A stretch of DNA of 64,000 nt, taken from positions 1 through 64,000 of the forward strand of contig ATWC01000003.1 of the NCBI GenBank assembly GCA_000421045.1, read 5' to 3'. The notes beneath the pieces are model-generated. The model saw nothing but the letters and a program-made list of their open reading frames with translations. It was not told the origin of the DNA and did not search any database. Positions 7,975 through 17,309 of the stretch are shown piece after piece; within the stretch, counting starts at the first letter, position 1, and the number at the start of each line of letters is the position of its first letter. A program made the position numbers and the translations under genes. The DNA is from Lachnospiraceae bacterium NK4A179 (GTDB taxonomy: Bacteria > Bacillota > Clostridia > Lachnospirales > Lachnospiraceae).

Positions 7975-8976
7975 TTAGCATATCCTCGGAAGACCTTCTC
8001 CGCGCAGTATATCAAGGCTTCTCTCACCTCCGAGCATAGTACGCATGATCAGTTTCTTATTTCTCTTCTCTTCGTTCTTTACTTCACCGATAACAGCGGC
8101 ATTTTCACCGTAACGGCTGCTCTTTATAAGTTCCAGAGCTTTGGCTGAATATTCTGCCGGCAATGTGAGCACCATTTTTCCTTCATTTCCCATATACATC
8201 ACATCCGTGCCCATCAGTTTTGCAAAATCCTTCACCGCTTCCGATACAGGTATGCTCTCCTCATCAATATAGAAAGTCTTTCCCGAACTTTCGGCGAGTT
8301 CCTTGAGAACAGTCCCCAGACCGCCTCTCGTCACATCTCTCATCGTATGGATCGGAATACCTGAATCAACAAGTTTTTCGGTCATCTCCACAAGAGGAGC
8401 ATTGTCGCTTTGCATATCACTTTCTATATTCAGACGATGCGAAAGTATTGTGCAGTGATGATCGCCCATGGTGCCGGATACGATTATCACATCACCTTCC
8501 TTGGTATTTGCTGCAGCAATATCAGGCGCCCCGTCAGGTATAAGACCTACACCTGCAGTATTTATATAAAGCCCTCCCTTGCCGTCTATAACTTTTGTAT
8601 CACCTGCGACGATGTTTATATTTGCTTCTTTTGCGGTATCTGCAAGAGACTGAACAACCCTTTTCAAAACATCGATCTCAAGTCCGCTCTCAAGTATGAA
8701 TCCGCAGGTAAGATACCTTGGGATCGCGCCACGCATAAGCAGATCGTTTACGGTTCCGCAAACACAGAGCCTTCCTATATCTCCTCCTCTGTATTCAAGC
8801 GGTGTCACAACAAAGCTGTCCGTGGTGACCGCGATCTTTTCAGATCCCTTTACAACCGCGCTGTCCTCCATAGCTAGCAGGGTCTCATTTGCAAACGCCG
8901 GTGCAAATATACCGTCTATAAGTTTTTTTGTTTCACTTCCACCGCTGCCGTGCGCTACTGTTATCACATCTGACAT
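7975..8976 (-). CDS. hypE: Hydrogenase maturation protein HypE
   Basis: 333 residues of the PurM/AIR-synthetase fold. HypE accepts a carbamoyl group from HypF on its C-terminal cysteine and dehydrates it to the thiocyanate that becomes a CN ligand of the NiFe centre. The required C-terminus PRIC is intact. The Gly-rich N-terminus AHGSGGSETKKLI and MRDVTRGGLGTVLKELA are family hallmarks. It lies 14 bases after a lipoprotein gene, separate from the other hyp genes, and has an AAGGAG site. It should serve the Ech hydrogenase at 22.3-27.7 kb. Confidence 0.95.
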   Translation of the reverse strand: MSDVITVAHGSGGSETKKLIDGIFAPAFANETLLAMEDSAVVKGSEKIAVTTDSFVVTPLEYRGGDIGRLCVCGTVNDLLMRGAIPRYLTCGFILESGLEIDVLKRVVQSLADTAKEANINIVAGDTKVIDGKGGLYINTAGVGLIPDGAPDIAAANTKEGDVIIVSGTMGDHHCTILSHRLNIESDMQSDNAPLVEMTEKLVDSGIPIHTMRDVTRGGLGTVLKELAESSGKTFYIDEESIPVSEAVKDFAKLMGTDVMYMGNEGKMVLTLPAEYSAKALELIKSSRYGENAAVIGEVKNEEKRNKKLIMRTMLGGERSLDILRGEGLPRIC

Positions 8977-8990
8977 GTTGTTACTGCTCC

Positions 8991-10295
8991 TTATATCTTT
9001 GCGGAATCAAGGAATTCCTTCAGAACCCTCATGGCTTCTTTGTTCTCACCCTCGGATAATATTAATACTGTATGATCCTCATAAGTAAGACCGACAAATG
9101 CCGCACCCTTGAAGTCCGGCTGATCCGGAGTGGGCTTTACGATAATGCCGGGAATACTCTGTACCATACGGAATTCCATATCTCTATTACTTCGATTGAT
9201 GATTATCTTTATGATATTGCTGTTATATGCAAGCACATCATGATCTACTTCTTTACCGAAAACATTTTCTTTTATGACCATAAGAAACATGCCTTCTCTT
9301 TTGTTGCTATCCGGATCGTAATCCTCAGGCATGATCATATAGATACATTCGAGCTGGTCCTTCACATTATTAGGAATATTAAGCGCATCCATAATGCCGC
9401 TGTATCCGCCCTTCATCAGATAACCCATAGCCTGCGGACTGTCATCAAAATTCATATAGCCCTCCGGGATAGTAAATTGCACACCCGAAATTTTGATATT
9501 CCTTGAGGGCTGATAGATATCGGAACACATTTTCTTGAAATCTTTTACGTAATTGTAATCCGTATCATCTCTCTGACGAAGCCTTGCAGTGAAAAGTCCG
9601 TTCTCTGACGGAAGCGCATAAATAAGTCCCTCTGCCCATACTCCGTCATCTGAATAGATATAATCAAACAATATGCCTTCACCTGCTTCACATTGCATTT
9701 TTCTGGAAGAAAGAAGCTTAAACTTGTTGGTCTCTCCCGGATTGTGAATTGCAAGCCACTTTTCTTTTTCATCCTGAGAAGCATCAAGACTCAGCAGATC
9801 ATTTTCATTCGTATATCCTTCAACAGCCATATCCGCTCCGCTCTCGGCAGAAGCAATAACCTTTTCATCTACATGCTTCACTTCCCAATAGGAAGGAACC
9901 TGCATCTTGAAACCAACAGCCTGAGCAGATACATTACCTTCGCCGTCCTTTTCATATTCCTCTTTTACGGCACGGTAATCTTCATTCTTAGAATAATAGG
10001 TAATATCAACCTTCGCATCTTTGCTGAATTTCTGTTTCTTTGAAAACTCGTGAACTCCGTCTATCTCTACCTGCTTAACTTCATTGTTTCCCTGACTCTC
10101 ATCAGCGATCGCAAGTTCAATGGCTTTGAAATTGATGTTTTCAAAACCGGCATCCCTGAAGTCCTCTTCAACTTCGCCTCTCTTCATATTCACCACGTTC
10201 TCTGATGATAATGGCGCCTTTACGCTTCCGCAGGCTGTAAGCAGACATACAGATACAGATGCAAAAAAAAGACCTGCAAGATTTGATTTTTTCAT
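8991..10295 (-). CDS. Secreted lipoprotein with PASTA-like N-terminal segment
   Basis: 434 residues from ATG 10295, chosen because GAGAGGGG lies 6 bases upstream and a lipoprotein signal peptide starts there (lipobox LLTAC, Cys at about residue 22). The first about 75 mature residues (VVNMKRGEVEEDFRDAGFEN followed by VEIDG and KVDITYYSK) resemble PASTA-type or related domains common in clostridial lipoproteins. The remainder is unrecognised and lacks obvious catalytic motifs. hypE follows 14 bases downstream, so it may be co-transcribed; a functional link to hydrogenase maturation is not evident. Confidence 0.75.
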   Translation of the reverse strand: MKKSNLAGLFFASVSVCLLTACGSVKAPLSSENVVNMKRGEVEEDFRDAGFENINFKAIELAIADESQGNNEVKQVEIDGVHEFSKKQKFSKDAKVDITYYSKNEDYRAVKEEYEKDGEGNVSAQAVGFKMQVPSYWEVKHVDEKVIASAESGADMAVEGYTNENDLLSLDASQDEKEKWLAIHNPGETNKFKLLSSRKMQCEAGEGILFDYIYSDDGVWAEGLIYALPSENGLFTARLRQRDDTDYNYVKDFKKMCSDIYQPSRNIKISGVQFTIPEGYMNFDDSPQAMGYLMKGGYSGIMDALNIPNNVKDQLECIYMIMPEDYDPDSNKREGMFLMVIKENVFGKEVDHDVLAYNSNIIKIIINRSNRDMEFRMVQSIPGIIVKPTPDQPDFKGAAFVGLTYEDHTVLILSEGENKEAMRVLKEFLDSAKI

Positions 10296-10318
10296 TAATA
10301 CCCCTCTCTTTTTAACCG

Positions 10319-10353
10319 AAGAAGTCAGGCACCAAAACAGCACCTGACTTCTT
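10319..10353. repeat. Inverted repeat between flavodoxin and lipoprotein genes
   Basis: Eleven-base arms AAGAAGTCAGG and its complement (10319-10329, 10343-10353) with a 13-base loop lie downstream of the flavodoxin gene on the minus strand. There is no T-run after it. It may be a weak terminator or an mRNA 3'-stabilising hairpin. Confidence 0.55.
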
Positions 10354-10379
10354 AAAAATGTTGCAATTTTTAATAAACG

Positions 10380-11099
10380 TCAGAATTGTTCAGCCCAGGC
10401 TTTAAGTTCTTCCTTTGATGCATTTACCGGAAAGCGTTTTCCTTCATATATATTCGCACCTCTTGCAGAAGGACCTATCTCTTTATTGGTATGACCCATC
10501 TGACTTGATCCTGATGTGGCAAACGGAACTATCGTCATGCCGCGCAGATCATACTGTTCAAGGAATGTGCATATGATCGTGGGTGCAACATACCACCAGA
10601 TAGGAAAGCCTATAAATATAGTATCATACTGGTCTATATTCTCAACAGAATTTGCAACGGCGGGACGTATGGTCTTGTCGTTCATCTCTATGCTTGAACG
10701 GCTGTTTCTGTCCTGCCAGTTAAGATCCTCTGTCGTATACGGTTTCTCGGGAATTATCTCATGCAGATCGGCATCTATTGAATCAGCAAGCGTCTTTGCA
10801 AGTTTTCTTGTGTTTCCGGTAGCAGAGAAGAAAACAACCAGCTTCTTTCCGCCTCTCTTTATCTGTATCCTTTTGTAATCAGGCTGCTCCTCATGTTCAT
10901 CGATATAAGCTATTTCTGCAGCATACTCTTCATCATCGATCTCACCCATTGCATGACACATCTCAACAGTATCACGATCATTGAGGATAAGCTCGCCATT
11001 GTCATTCTTTCTGTACAGATAGTTCGTTCCAACAACTTTACCGGGCCATGAATCATTCTCATCTACATTAATTCCATGTACTTTATTATCTTCAGCCAT
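10380..11099 (-). CDS. Flavodoxin-family protein with N-terminal extension
   Basis: 239 residues from ATG 11099 (GGAGAGG 8 bases upstream). The flavodoxin core starts at about residue 87 with the strand KLVVFFSATGNTRKLAKTLA, whose SATGNTRK loop binds FMN phosphate. It continues with IFIGFPIWWYVAPTI, typical of the flavodoxin_4-like subgroup. The approximately 85-residue N-terminal part (DSWPGKVVGTNYLYRKNDNG onward) is not a standard flavodoxin element and is rich in acidic residues. It is probably a low-potential electron carrier or FMN-dependent reductase; the partner is unknown. Confidence 0.85.
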   Translation of the reverse strand: MAEDNKVHGINVDENDSWPGKVVGTNYLYRKNDNGELILNDRDTVEMCHAMGEIDDEEYAAEIAYIDEHEEQPDYKRIQIKRGGKKLVVFFSATGNTRKLAKTLADSIDADLHEIIPEKPYTTEDLNWQDRNSRSSIEMNDKTIRPAVANSVENIDQYDTIFIGFPIWWYVAPTIICTFLEQYDLRGMTIVPFATSGSSQMGHTNKEIGPSARGANIYEGKRFPVNASKEELKAWAEQF

Positions 11100-11138
11100 A
11101 GTCTTAACCTCTCCGTTTCGTTTCGACATATGTTTCGC

Positions 11139-11200
11139 GGGTTCCAAGGTCAAAATCCTCATTCAAGCAGGCTTGATTCGGATTTTGTACTTCGGAACCG
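11139..11200. repeat. Nested intergenic inverted repeat
   Basis: Outer imperfect arms of about 20 bases (GGTTCC...AAAATCC, 11140-11158, against GGATTTT...GGAACC, 11180-11199) enclose an inner hairpin TCAAGC-AG-GCTTGA (11163-11176). It lies between the lipoprotein and flavodoxin genes. Its architecture resembles the nested repeats at 1813-1858 and 18280-18333. Confidence 0.6.
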
Positions 11201-11215
11201 TTATATCATTATATA

Positions 11216-12922
11216 TCAGCCCTCTGAAATATCAAACTCATATGCAACATCGTAGGCAAATACGTACAGTTTTGCGCCCACGAGGATAAATTCATCGGGA
11301 GCCTTGTCAAGCTTGATCTTCTGAACCGTCTCACCGGTCTGCAGATCCAGTTCGTAAAGGTAATCTTTTTCATCGGTAAAACCGTAGCCGCAGATAAGAG
11401 AACTGTCTGTAATAACGAAGTTATTTGCATTTGCCACCAGCGGATCGCTCCTCCAGATAAGCTTTCCCGTATCCATATCGATAGCCACTATATAGCTTGA
11501 ATTGGGATTGCTGTTGGAATAACCGTTATACTTGCATTCCACATAAAGTACATTTCCACGTTTTACAGCATACTGTACATACTGATTCATGTGGCCTTTG
11601 CTGTATTCACCTGCCTCATCATCAGGGCCGTTCATCACATAATTCAAATAGAAACGGTACACTTCACCGGTGTTATCATTAGCCACTTCCAGAGTCTGGA
11701 AGTCATAGAAATAGTCCACCTCATCCATCGGTGTGAATACCCAGAGATCCTCATCGGTATAAGGAAGGGACTGATTGATAAAGCCATGTTCAATTTCCCA
11801 GTCATCAAGGAACTTGTCCTTGTAGCTTTCCTTCTTAACAAACTCTATGGTTGAATGAAGTTCATCGGGTGTGCTGTTAACGCTGAAATGTTTCCAGCTG
11901 GGGTTTTCCGGCGTGTATTCAACCATCTCCGGAGCCGTATAATCAACTTCTCCATCCGGTAAAGAAGTATTCCTTATTTCCGTAAGCGTCGCCATGCTAA
12001 GCGTCATATCCGTAAGGTAATCTTCATTAAATCCCTTTGCTTCATCAGCAGTAAGCTTTACTAAAAAATCGCCTGCAGCATAGCATCCCAGCACATAAGT
12101 AGGGAAATACACATAGTATTCACCGCCGTAACTCGTGACAATGAGATTGCCGCTTTCGGCCTCATCCGAGATCACATCCTTCATTTCTTCGATATTTTCA
12201 TATTCACCGTACAGGTTTTCGCTGTAATATTCATCAGCTAAAAGAGCGTCATAAACAGCAGTGACCGCAGCATCCCTATCGGTGATAAAATCGTTTGCAT
12301 CAAGAACCTCACCTGTCTGACTGTCTATGCTCACGTAAATGCTGTTGTAGGTTCCATGCGCACCGCCATGAAAGTCATCATAGGCCCCGCCTATGACAAA
12401 AAGCTTATCATCAAAACGAAGAAGATCCTCATCTGTATACTCATAAAACGGAAGCATGTTGATGCCGCCATCATTTGCGGCATCCTCGGCCATACTTACC
12501 ATTTCATCCATTCCGCCGCCATCAAGGAATTTCTTATCCTCATCCCTGCGTTTTTTAAGCACATCATTAAGCTTAGGATACTTCGCAGCCATCTCATCAT
12601 TCAGCCAAAAATATGTTCTTCCGGCTGAAGCAAAGCATGTTCCGTCTTTAGATCTGTATTGTTTGATCTGATGTTCTATAGTAACAGGCTTAACTAACTT
12701 AGCCTCCTCTTCAGAAGCAGCCTCTGTGGGGCCTTCCGCCTCCTTGGTTTCAGCCGCACTTACTGTCTCTTCGGTGGCTTCAGCAACTTCTGTTGAAGCC
12801 ACTTCGGTTGCAGTAGCCTCTGTTGCCGGCTCCGCAGGCTTTACTGTAGCTGTTCCGCCTTTTGTACATCCTGTAAATGCAATCGTTACAAGCAGCATTA
12901 AAGCTATATATCTTTTTTTCAT
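11216..12922 (-). CDS. Lipoprotein with RsiV/DUF3298-like and beta-propeller-like regions
   Basis: 568 residues. The signal peptide ends in the lipobox AFTGC (Cys at about 19). A Thr/Glu/Ala-rich linker (about 25-75) follows, as is common in wall-spanning lipoproteins. The central segment DDFHGGAHGTYNSIYVSIDS with GEVLDANDFITDRD resembles the DUF3298/RsiV fold. The last about 150 residues contain repeated Ile/Val-x-x-D-x-x-TGK/TGE blades (VAIDMDTGKLIW, LYELDLQTGETVQ), suggesting PQQ-like beta-propeller repeats. The cell-surface role is unknown. A strong GGAGGG site and an extended -10 promoter lie upstream. Confidence 0.75.
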   Translation of the reverse strand: MKKRYIALMLLVTIAFTGCTKGGTATVKPAEPATEATATEVASTEVAEATEETVSAAETKEAEGPTEAASEEEAKLVKPVTIEHQIKQYRSKDGTCFASAGRTYFWLNDEMAAKYPKLNDVLKKRRDEDKKFLDGGGMDEMVSMAEDAANDGGINMLPFYEYTDEDLLRFDDKLFVIGGAYDDFHGGAHGTYNSIYVSIDSQTGEVLDANDFITDRDAAVTAVYDALLADEYYSENLYGEYENIEEMKDVISDEAESGNLIVTSYGGEYYVYFPTYVLGCYAAGDFLVKLTADEAKGFNEDYLTDMTLSMATLTEIRNTSLPDGEVDYTAPEMVEYTPENPSWKHFSVNSTPDELHSTIEFVKKESYKDKFLDDWEIEHGFINQSLPYTDEDLWVFTPMDEVDYFYDFQTLEVANDNTGEVYRFYLNYVMNGPDDEAGEYSKGHMNQYVQYAVKRGNVLYVECKYNGYSNSNPNSSYIVAIDMDTGKLIWRSDPLVANANNFVITDSSLICGYGFTDEKDYLYELDLQTGETVQKIKLDKAPDEFILVGAKLYVFAYDVAYEFDISEG

Positions 12923-12957
12923 GACCGCTTCCCTCCGAATAACAATATACAGTTCTT

Positions 12958-12966
12958 ATTATAGCA
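12958..12966 (-). promoter_or_regulatory. Extended -10 promoter of the lipoprotein gene
   Basis: TGCTATAAT on the minus strand, 35 bases upstream of the start at 12922 and just downstream of the alpha-galactosidase stop. Confidence 0.5.
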
Positions 12967-12978
12967 TGACGCAATGCT

Positions 12979-14832
12979 TTAGGTGTAACTGATAAAGGCC
13001 TCAGCGCTGAAATCAGCCCCTGCTTTTCCGAAGCTTTTTATACATGATCCGGGCTTTTTCCCGATCTTATCTTTATGAGCTTCCATGAAGCTTTCTATAT
13101 CTTCCGAACCGGCAAATCTGTGATATACATACAATGCCCTGTCTTTATATTTTCTGATGACAAGCTGGCCGCCATGCGGATCGTTATATGATCCCGGTTC
13201 CGATATGTTTACGATCGTACTTCCGTTTTTGATGATATCAGCCGCTTCTTTATAAAACGCTATGCTCTCATCAATTATCTTCCACTGTGCATCCGTCAGA
13301 TCATTGATATCTCCCGAAAGACCCATACGTCCTAAGAATGCCGCGCATAAGGAATAATATAATCTGTCATCACTGTCAGTTGCTCTGAACACGGCCCATA
13401 TCTGATTCTGTGAAGGCTTTACCAGATAATGCAGATTGGCTGCGATTATCGGAAGTGCGGGTATCTCATGTGCATCCGAGAAGCTTGCCATGCTTGATAA
13501 TTCCATCATCGAAGGCTCAAGCCTGTGGCCGCCGCTAGAACAGTTTTCTATGACCAGTTCAGGTATCTCTTTAACCATCTGTCTGAAGAAATCCTGAGTC
13601 TTTAATACTTTCTGCCTCAGGTTCTCTCCCATGCCGTCAGGCCCGTCACAGCCTGTACCAATGGTATCGTTGTAATCGACCTTTATATATCCGAAACCGT
13701 TTTCCTTTAGCGCATCTATAACATATTTTTTCAGAAATGCCTGCACGTTTTCTTTTTCAAGATCAAGAAATCTGCGGCCGCCAACGGTTAAGGGCACTCC
13801 ATCCTTTTTTATGAGCATCTCTTCATCGTTATAGACTCTGCTCTTCATCCCTGCTGTTTCAAATTCATACCATATTCCCGGTATCATGCCTTTTGAACGT
13901 ATGTAGTCAGTTACGGGCTTTAAACCATTCGGGAAACGTTCCTTATTCACATCCCAGTTGCCGCTGTATTCCCACCAGAAAGCGCCTTTATCCAGATACC
14001 ATCCGGAATCCATCACCAGATACTGTATACCGTGCCCTTCAAGCTTGTCGGCGATCTTTATCATATTTTCTTCCGAAGGATCTCCCCATGTGGCGCAATA
14101 TTCATTGAAGGTGATCCCCATCTGATCATCAACGGGACTCACGGCAGGATGCTGCGATCTTACAAGCTTGTCACACACTTCTTCAAGCGACGAGCCTTCG
14201 GCCACCACTGCTTTTGGTGCATATACAGTCTCGCCGGGGCTTACAGTTTTAGTAAAATGACCAAAATCCCTGTCTGCTATGCCGCCTGCAAGCGTCACTT
14301 TTTCATCATTCCTTATGATCACTTCGATCTGCCAGGATGCGGGAGAGTACAGCTGCACAGCCGTAAATTTTCCCGTGCGACTGTCTTCGATCGCCGCAAA
14401 AGGAAAATATCTCCGCACGGGCATGCTTCCAGTGTTTCCGTATTTTTCTATTCTGTATGCCAGATGACTCCAGGAGTATTCCAGATTCAGATCACTTAAG
14501 CGATCTGTTTTGTGACGGCCTTCCGCCGACCAGAATGATGTGAAGCGGTGAAGTGTGTCTCCTTCTATGTCTTCGATCACAAAAGAATCAAGCATCTCAA
14601 GAGTGCATGGCTTAGTACCTTTGTTTTCAACAACAGTCTGCACATGCACCGCACCTGTCTCTTCGTCAGTTTTCTTTATAACAGAAAGCACCAGACCGTT
14701 ATCAGATCTTTGAACATCCTCATCATCTGCTTTAAAACCAGTCATCGTGCGGCTGTTGATCATTGAGAGTCCGCAAGAATAAAAACCCTCGTATTCGTCA
14801 CCGGTTACCTTAAGCTGAGAACTTATCTTCAT
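12979..14832 (-). CDS. Alpha-galactosidase-like glycoside hydrolase (GH36)
   Basis: 617 residues, no signal peptide. An N-terminal beta-sandwich is followed by a TIM barrel starting near YCATWGDPSEENM. YIKVDYNDTIGTG carries the expected nucleophile Asp. ENCSSGGHRLEPSMM and FSDAHEIPALP form the region of the second carboxylate in GH36; the usual family sequence around the acid/base is SD(N/D), so the SDAHE form marks a divergent branch. Alpha-galactoside specificity is the most likely but not certain. It has a GGAGG site and starts 23 bases after the histidine kinase stop, so it may belong to the regulator-transporter operon. Confidence 0.85.
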   Translation of the reverse strand: MKISSQLKVTGDEYEGFYSCGLSMINSRTMTGFKADDEDVQRSDNGLVLSVIKKTDEETGAVHVQTVVENKGTKPCTLEMLDSFVIEDIEGDTLHRFTSFWSAEGRHKTDRLSDLNLEYSWSHLAYRIEKYGNTGSMPVRRYFPFAAIEDSRTGKFTAVQLYSPASWQIEVIIRNDEKVTLAGGIADRDFGHFTKTVSPGETVYAPKAVVAEGSSLEEVCDKLVRSQHPAVSPVDDQMGITFNEYCATWGDPSEENMIKIADKLEGHGIQYLVMDSGWYLDKGAFWWEYSGNWDVNKERFPNGLKPVTDYIRSKGMIPGIWYEFETAGMKSRVYNDEEMLIKKDGVPLTVGGRRFLDLEKENVQAFLKKYVIDALKENGFGYIKVDYNDTIGTGCDGPDGMGENLRQKVLKTQDFFRQMVKEIPELVIENCSSGGHRLEPSMMELSSMASFSDAHEIPALPIIAANLHYLVKPSQNQIWAVFRATDSDDRLYYSLCAAFLGRMGLSGDINDLTDAQWKIIDESIAFYKEAADIIKNGSTIVNISEPGSYNDPHGGQLVIRKYKDRALYVYHRFAGSEDIESFMEAHKDKIGKKPGSCIKSFGKAGADFSAEAFISYT

Positions 14833-14855
14833 TTGTAAAACCTCCGGGATAGTAT

Positions 14856-15746
14856 TTAAAATCTGATCGAAATGCTAAACATCCCGTTATTATGATCAGC
14901 TGAAATCTTTCCGCCCATTTTTTCCGTAAGAGCTTTTGCGATCGAAAGGCCTATGCCTGTTGAATTCTTTCCTGTGTTTACAGTATAGAAGCGGTCAAAA
15001 AGTTTTTTTACATTAAGCTCATTCAATTCTTTAGCGTTGTTACTGAAACGAATCTCGCCGTCATCCGTAAGCTCTATCTTCAGTTTATCTGCAGTATACT
15101 TAAGAGCATTACTCATAAGATTGGAAAGAATCCTGTCGACTGCGGCAGGATTCAGTTTCCTCACTATTTCATTTTCGGTTATATATACTTCAGGCGTGAT
15201 ACCCTTTTCAGTAAGGGCGCCGTAATAATCCATCAGACAGTCTTCCACCATCTGATTGAGCCTCACATCTGACAGTTCAAGCGGTTTTCCTATATCATCC
15301 CTGAAAGTAAGCGAATACTCAAACAGTTCATCCGTAAGATCCTTCATATAATGCGCACGGTCATCGATTATCTTAAGATAACCGGTGACCTCTTCCGACA
15401 TTTCCTTACAGTTTTTTCCTTTTATCATATCCAGATAGCCGATGATGGCTGTAAGCGGAGTTCGCAGATCATGTGAGATATTTATTATCGTGCGTTTCAG
15501 TTCCGCATCACCCTGCACATTCAGCTCATACTTGGCATGCATCTTTTCCTGAGTGCGGTTTAGCTCGGATACCAGTTTTCTTATCTCACCATCTCTGGAT
15601 GAGGTTCCGATCTTTGTTCCGGAATTCATCTCTTCCCGCGATGAAAACTTCATCCGTATCTCACGAATGGATTTTCTCATCACCATAACTTTTATAAAAA
15701 GAATGATCGAAATGATAATGCTGATACCAAGCACTGCTGTTTCCAT
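14856..15746 (-). CDS. Sensor histidine kinase
   Basis: 296 residues. A single hydrophobic segment at the very N-terminus (about 4-23) and no extracytoplasmic sensor domain suggest intramembrane sensing or dependence on the neighbouring ABC transporter. The H-box ISHDLRTPLTAIIGYLDMIK (His92), the N-box LSNLMSNALKY and the G-box GIGLSIAKALTEKMGG are complete. It is the fifth gene of the set regulator-ATPase-permease-permease-kinase, an arrangement known from lantibiotic/bacitracin-response loci. The cognate regulator is the gene at 18415-19080. Confidence 0.92.
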   Translation of the reverse strand: METAVLGISIIISIILFIKVMVMRKSIREIRMKFSSREEMNSGTKIGTSSRDGEIRKLVSELNRTQEKMHAKYELNVQGDAELKRTIINISHDLRTPLTAIIGYLDMIKGKNCKEMSEEVTGYLKIIDDRAHYMKDLTDELFEYSLTFRDDIGKPLELSDVRLNQMVEDCLMDYYGALTEKGITPEVYITENEIVRKLNPAAVDRILSNLMSNALKYTADKLKIELTDDGEIRFSNNAKELNELNVKKLFDRFYTVNTGKNSTGIGLSIAKALTEKMGGKISADHNNGMFSISIRF

Positions 15747-15770
15747 AACCGCCTCTTCTTTTGAATATTT

Positions 15771-16520
15771 TTACTGGATCTCTTTTTTGTTTAATATACT
15801 GATGCCAAGATATGTGAATACCGCAATCTTTAAAAGTGAGAGTACAATGCTTCCGATAAACGGAAGATGAATTGCATCTTCTCCTGCTCCAAGGTAGATT
15901 GAAGAAAACCACTGTCCCACAGCTGTCAGGTTATATACTATTTTTGCCACAAATTCCAACGGTGTTTCATAAAACACCATGCAGCATAAATAATTTGCTA
16001 AAAGCATAAAATTAAATGTCAGATAAAGAATACCTACGCCCGCAAACGAAGATATATACTTTTTTGAAACACACATTCCTATAAAAGTGAGCAGTGCAAT
16101 GATGCCGGCTACATAAAAGAATGTACGGAAAGCATATCCGATAAAAGCAGCATCTATATTTGCACCTGCCGCATCACCTGCAATGATCCATACAACTATC
16201 ATCACTGCTTCTGCGATCAGCTGTGTGATAAGGTGTGAAAAGTATATCTCTGCTCTGCTGTGACCGGCAGCTATCTTATTTTTAATCACACCGTCAGAAT
16301 ATTCAACACATATAAAGGCTCCGCTGAAGATGCAGAAAAAAGCGATTATCGCAGCACTGAGTATCTGCATCATATTGTTTGCGGCTGCTACCGAAAGTAT
16401 GCCCGCAAAATGCCCGGTCTTTACTGCTATGAATGTGATCACAGCTGCAAGGATAAGTCCGATAATATAAAATATATTTGAAAATAATCTTTTAAGATTA
16501 ATTTTAACCAGATTTTTCAT
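15771..16520 (-). CDS. ABC-2 type permease (LanE/LanG-like), second
   Basis: 249 residues with about six hydrophobic segments and the motif SDGVIKNKIAAGHSRAEIY, typical of lantibiotic-immunity/bacitracin-type permeases. It pairs with the permease at 16536-17309, from which it is separated by 15 bases. GGGAG lies 9 bases before its start. With the ATPase it should form a heteromeric exporter or flippase that removes a membrane-active compound. Confidence 0.85.
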   Translation of the reverse strand: MKNLVKINLKRLFSNIFYIIGLILAAVITFIAVKTGHFAGILSVAAANNMMQILSAAIIAFFCIFSGAFICVEYSDGVIKNKIAAGHSRAEIYFSHLITQLIAEAVMIVVWIIAGDAAGANIDAAFIGYAFRTFFYVAGIIALLTFIGMCVSKKYISSFAGVGILYLTFNFMLLANYLCCMVFYETPLEFVAKIVYNLTAVGQWFSSIYLGAGEDAIHLPFIGSIVLSLLKIAVFTYLGISILNKKEIQ

Positions 16521-16535
16521 TTTTGTATTCTCCCA

Positions 16536-17309
16536 TTATGAAAGTTCTCTTCTGTTAAAAACGATCAGTCCGACTGCCAAAGATATCACAGTCAGCACGG
16601 CTATACCTGTCGCATAGCTCATTCCGTCCCATCTGGGTGTTCCCTGCAGATACATGAAGGGAACAAATCTGTCGATCACTGTATATGCTTTTATCTTAAT
16701 ATCCGAAAGATTGGACACACCGTCAGGAGGATACAGATAATTTAAGATCACCGTTGATGTAACTTTGAATGCCAGTGCCGTGATCGCAGGAATTATGTAT
16801 GCAGCTTTTGTACCTCCGAATATAAATACCAGTGCCGTAAAGAATACAGCCAGCGCACATCCAGAATAGATATATACTGAAATATTTACCAGGAAGATCT
16901 CAAGCGGCATGCTAAACCCACCGGGAAGGATGAGTGAGATGATGATAAGCACCAATGCATCAAGAAGCTGCACGGCTGCAGAAACTATCGCAGAAAAAAT
17001 GCATGCTGAAAGGAATATGGAACTCCTTTTGTTTCCTACCGCCAGACGGTTTTTGATGGTTCCGTCTGTAAAGTCGCCTGCTGTGAATATGGCCGCAAAT
17101 CCCGCCGTAAACACTGATACTACTTCGGCAAAGCTTCCTATGTTTGTATCTACCGTTATATCGTTTATATCCACATCCATCGCACGATATACAAGAAAGA
17201 AAACTACTGCATAAAATATTGCATATGACACCGTGAGAGCAATGATCGCGATCCAGACTCTTTTTGATGCGCAGAATCTTTTGATGTCACCTTCAAGCAT
17301 TTTCGGCAT
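16536..17309 (-). CDS. ABC-2 type permease (LanE/LanG-like), first
   Basis: 257 residues from ATG 17309, supported by GGAGGTG 8 bases upstream; an in-frame start at 17357 lies deep within the ATPase gene and lacks support. It has about six transmembrane segments and the paralogous motif TDGTIKNRLAVGNKRSSIF, matching the second permease. It overlaps the ATPase 3' end by 17 bases, which implies translational coupling. Confidence 0.85.
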   Translation of the reverse strand: MPKMLEGDIKRFCASKRVWIAIIALTVSYAIFYAVVFFLVYRAMDVDINDITVDTNIGSFAEVVSVFTAGFAAIFTAGDFTDGTIKNRLAVGNKRSSIFLSACIFSAIVSAAVQLLDALVLIIISLILPGGFSMPLEIFLVNISVYIYSGCALAVFFTALVFIFGGTKAAYIIPAITALAFKVTSTVILNYLYPPDGVSNLSDIKIKAYTVIDRFVPFMYLQGTPRWDGMSYATGIAVLTVISLAVGLIVFNRRELS

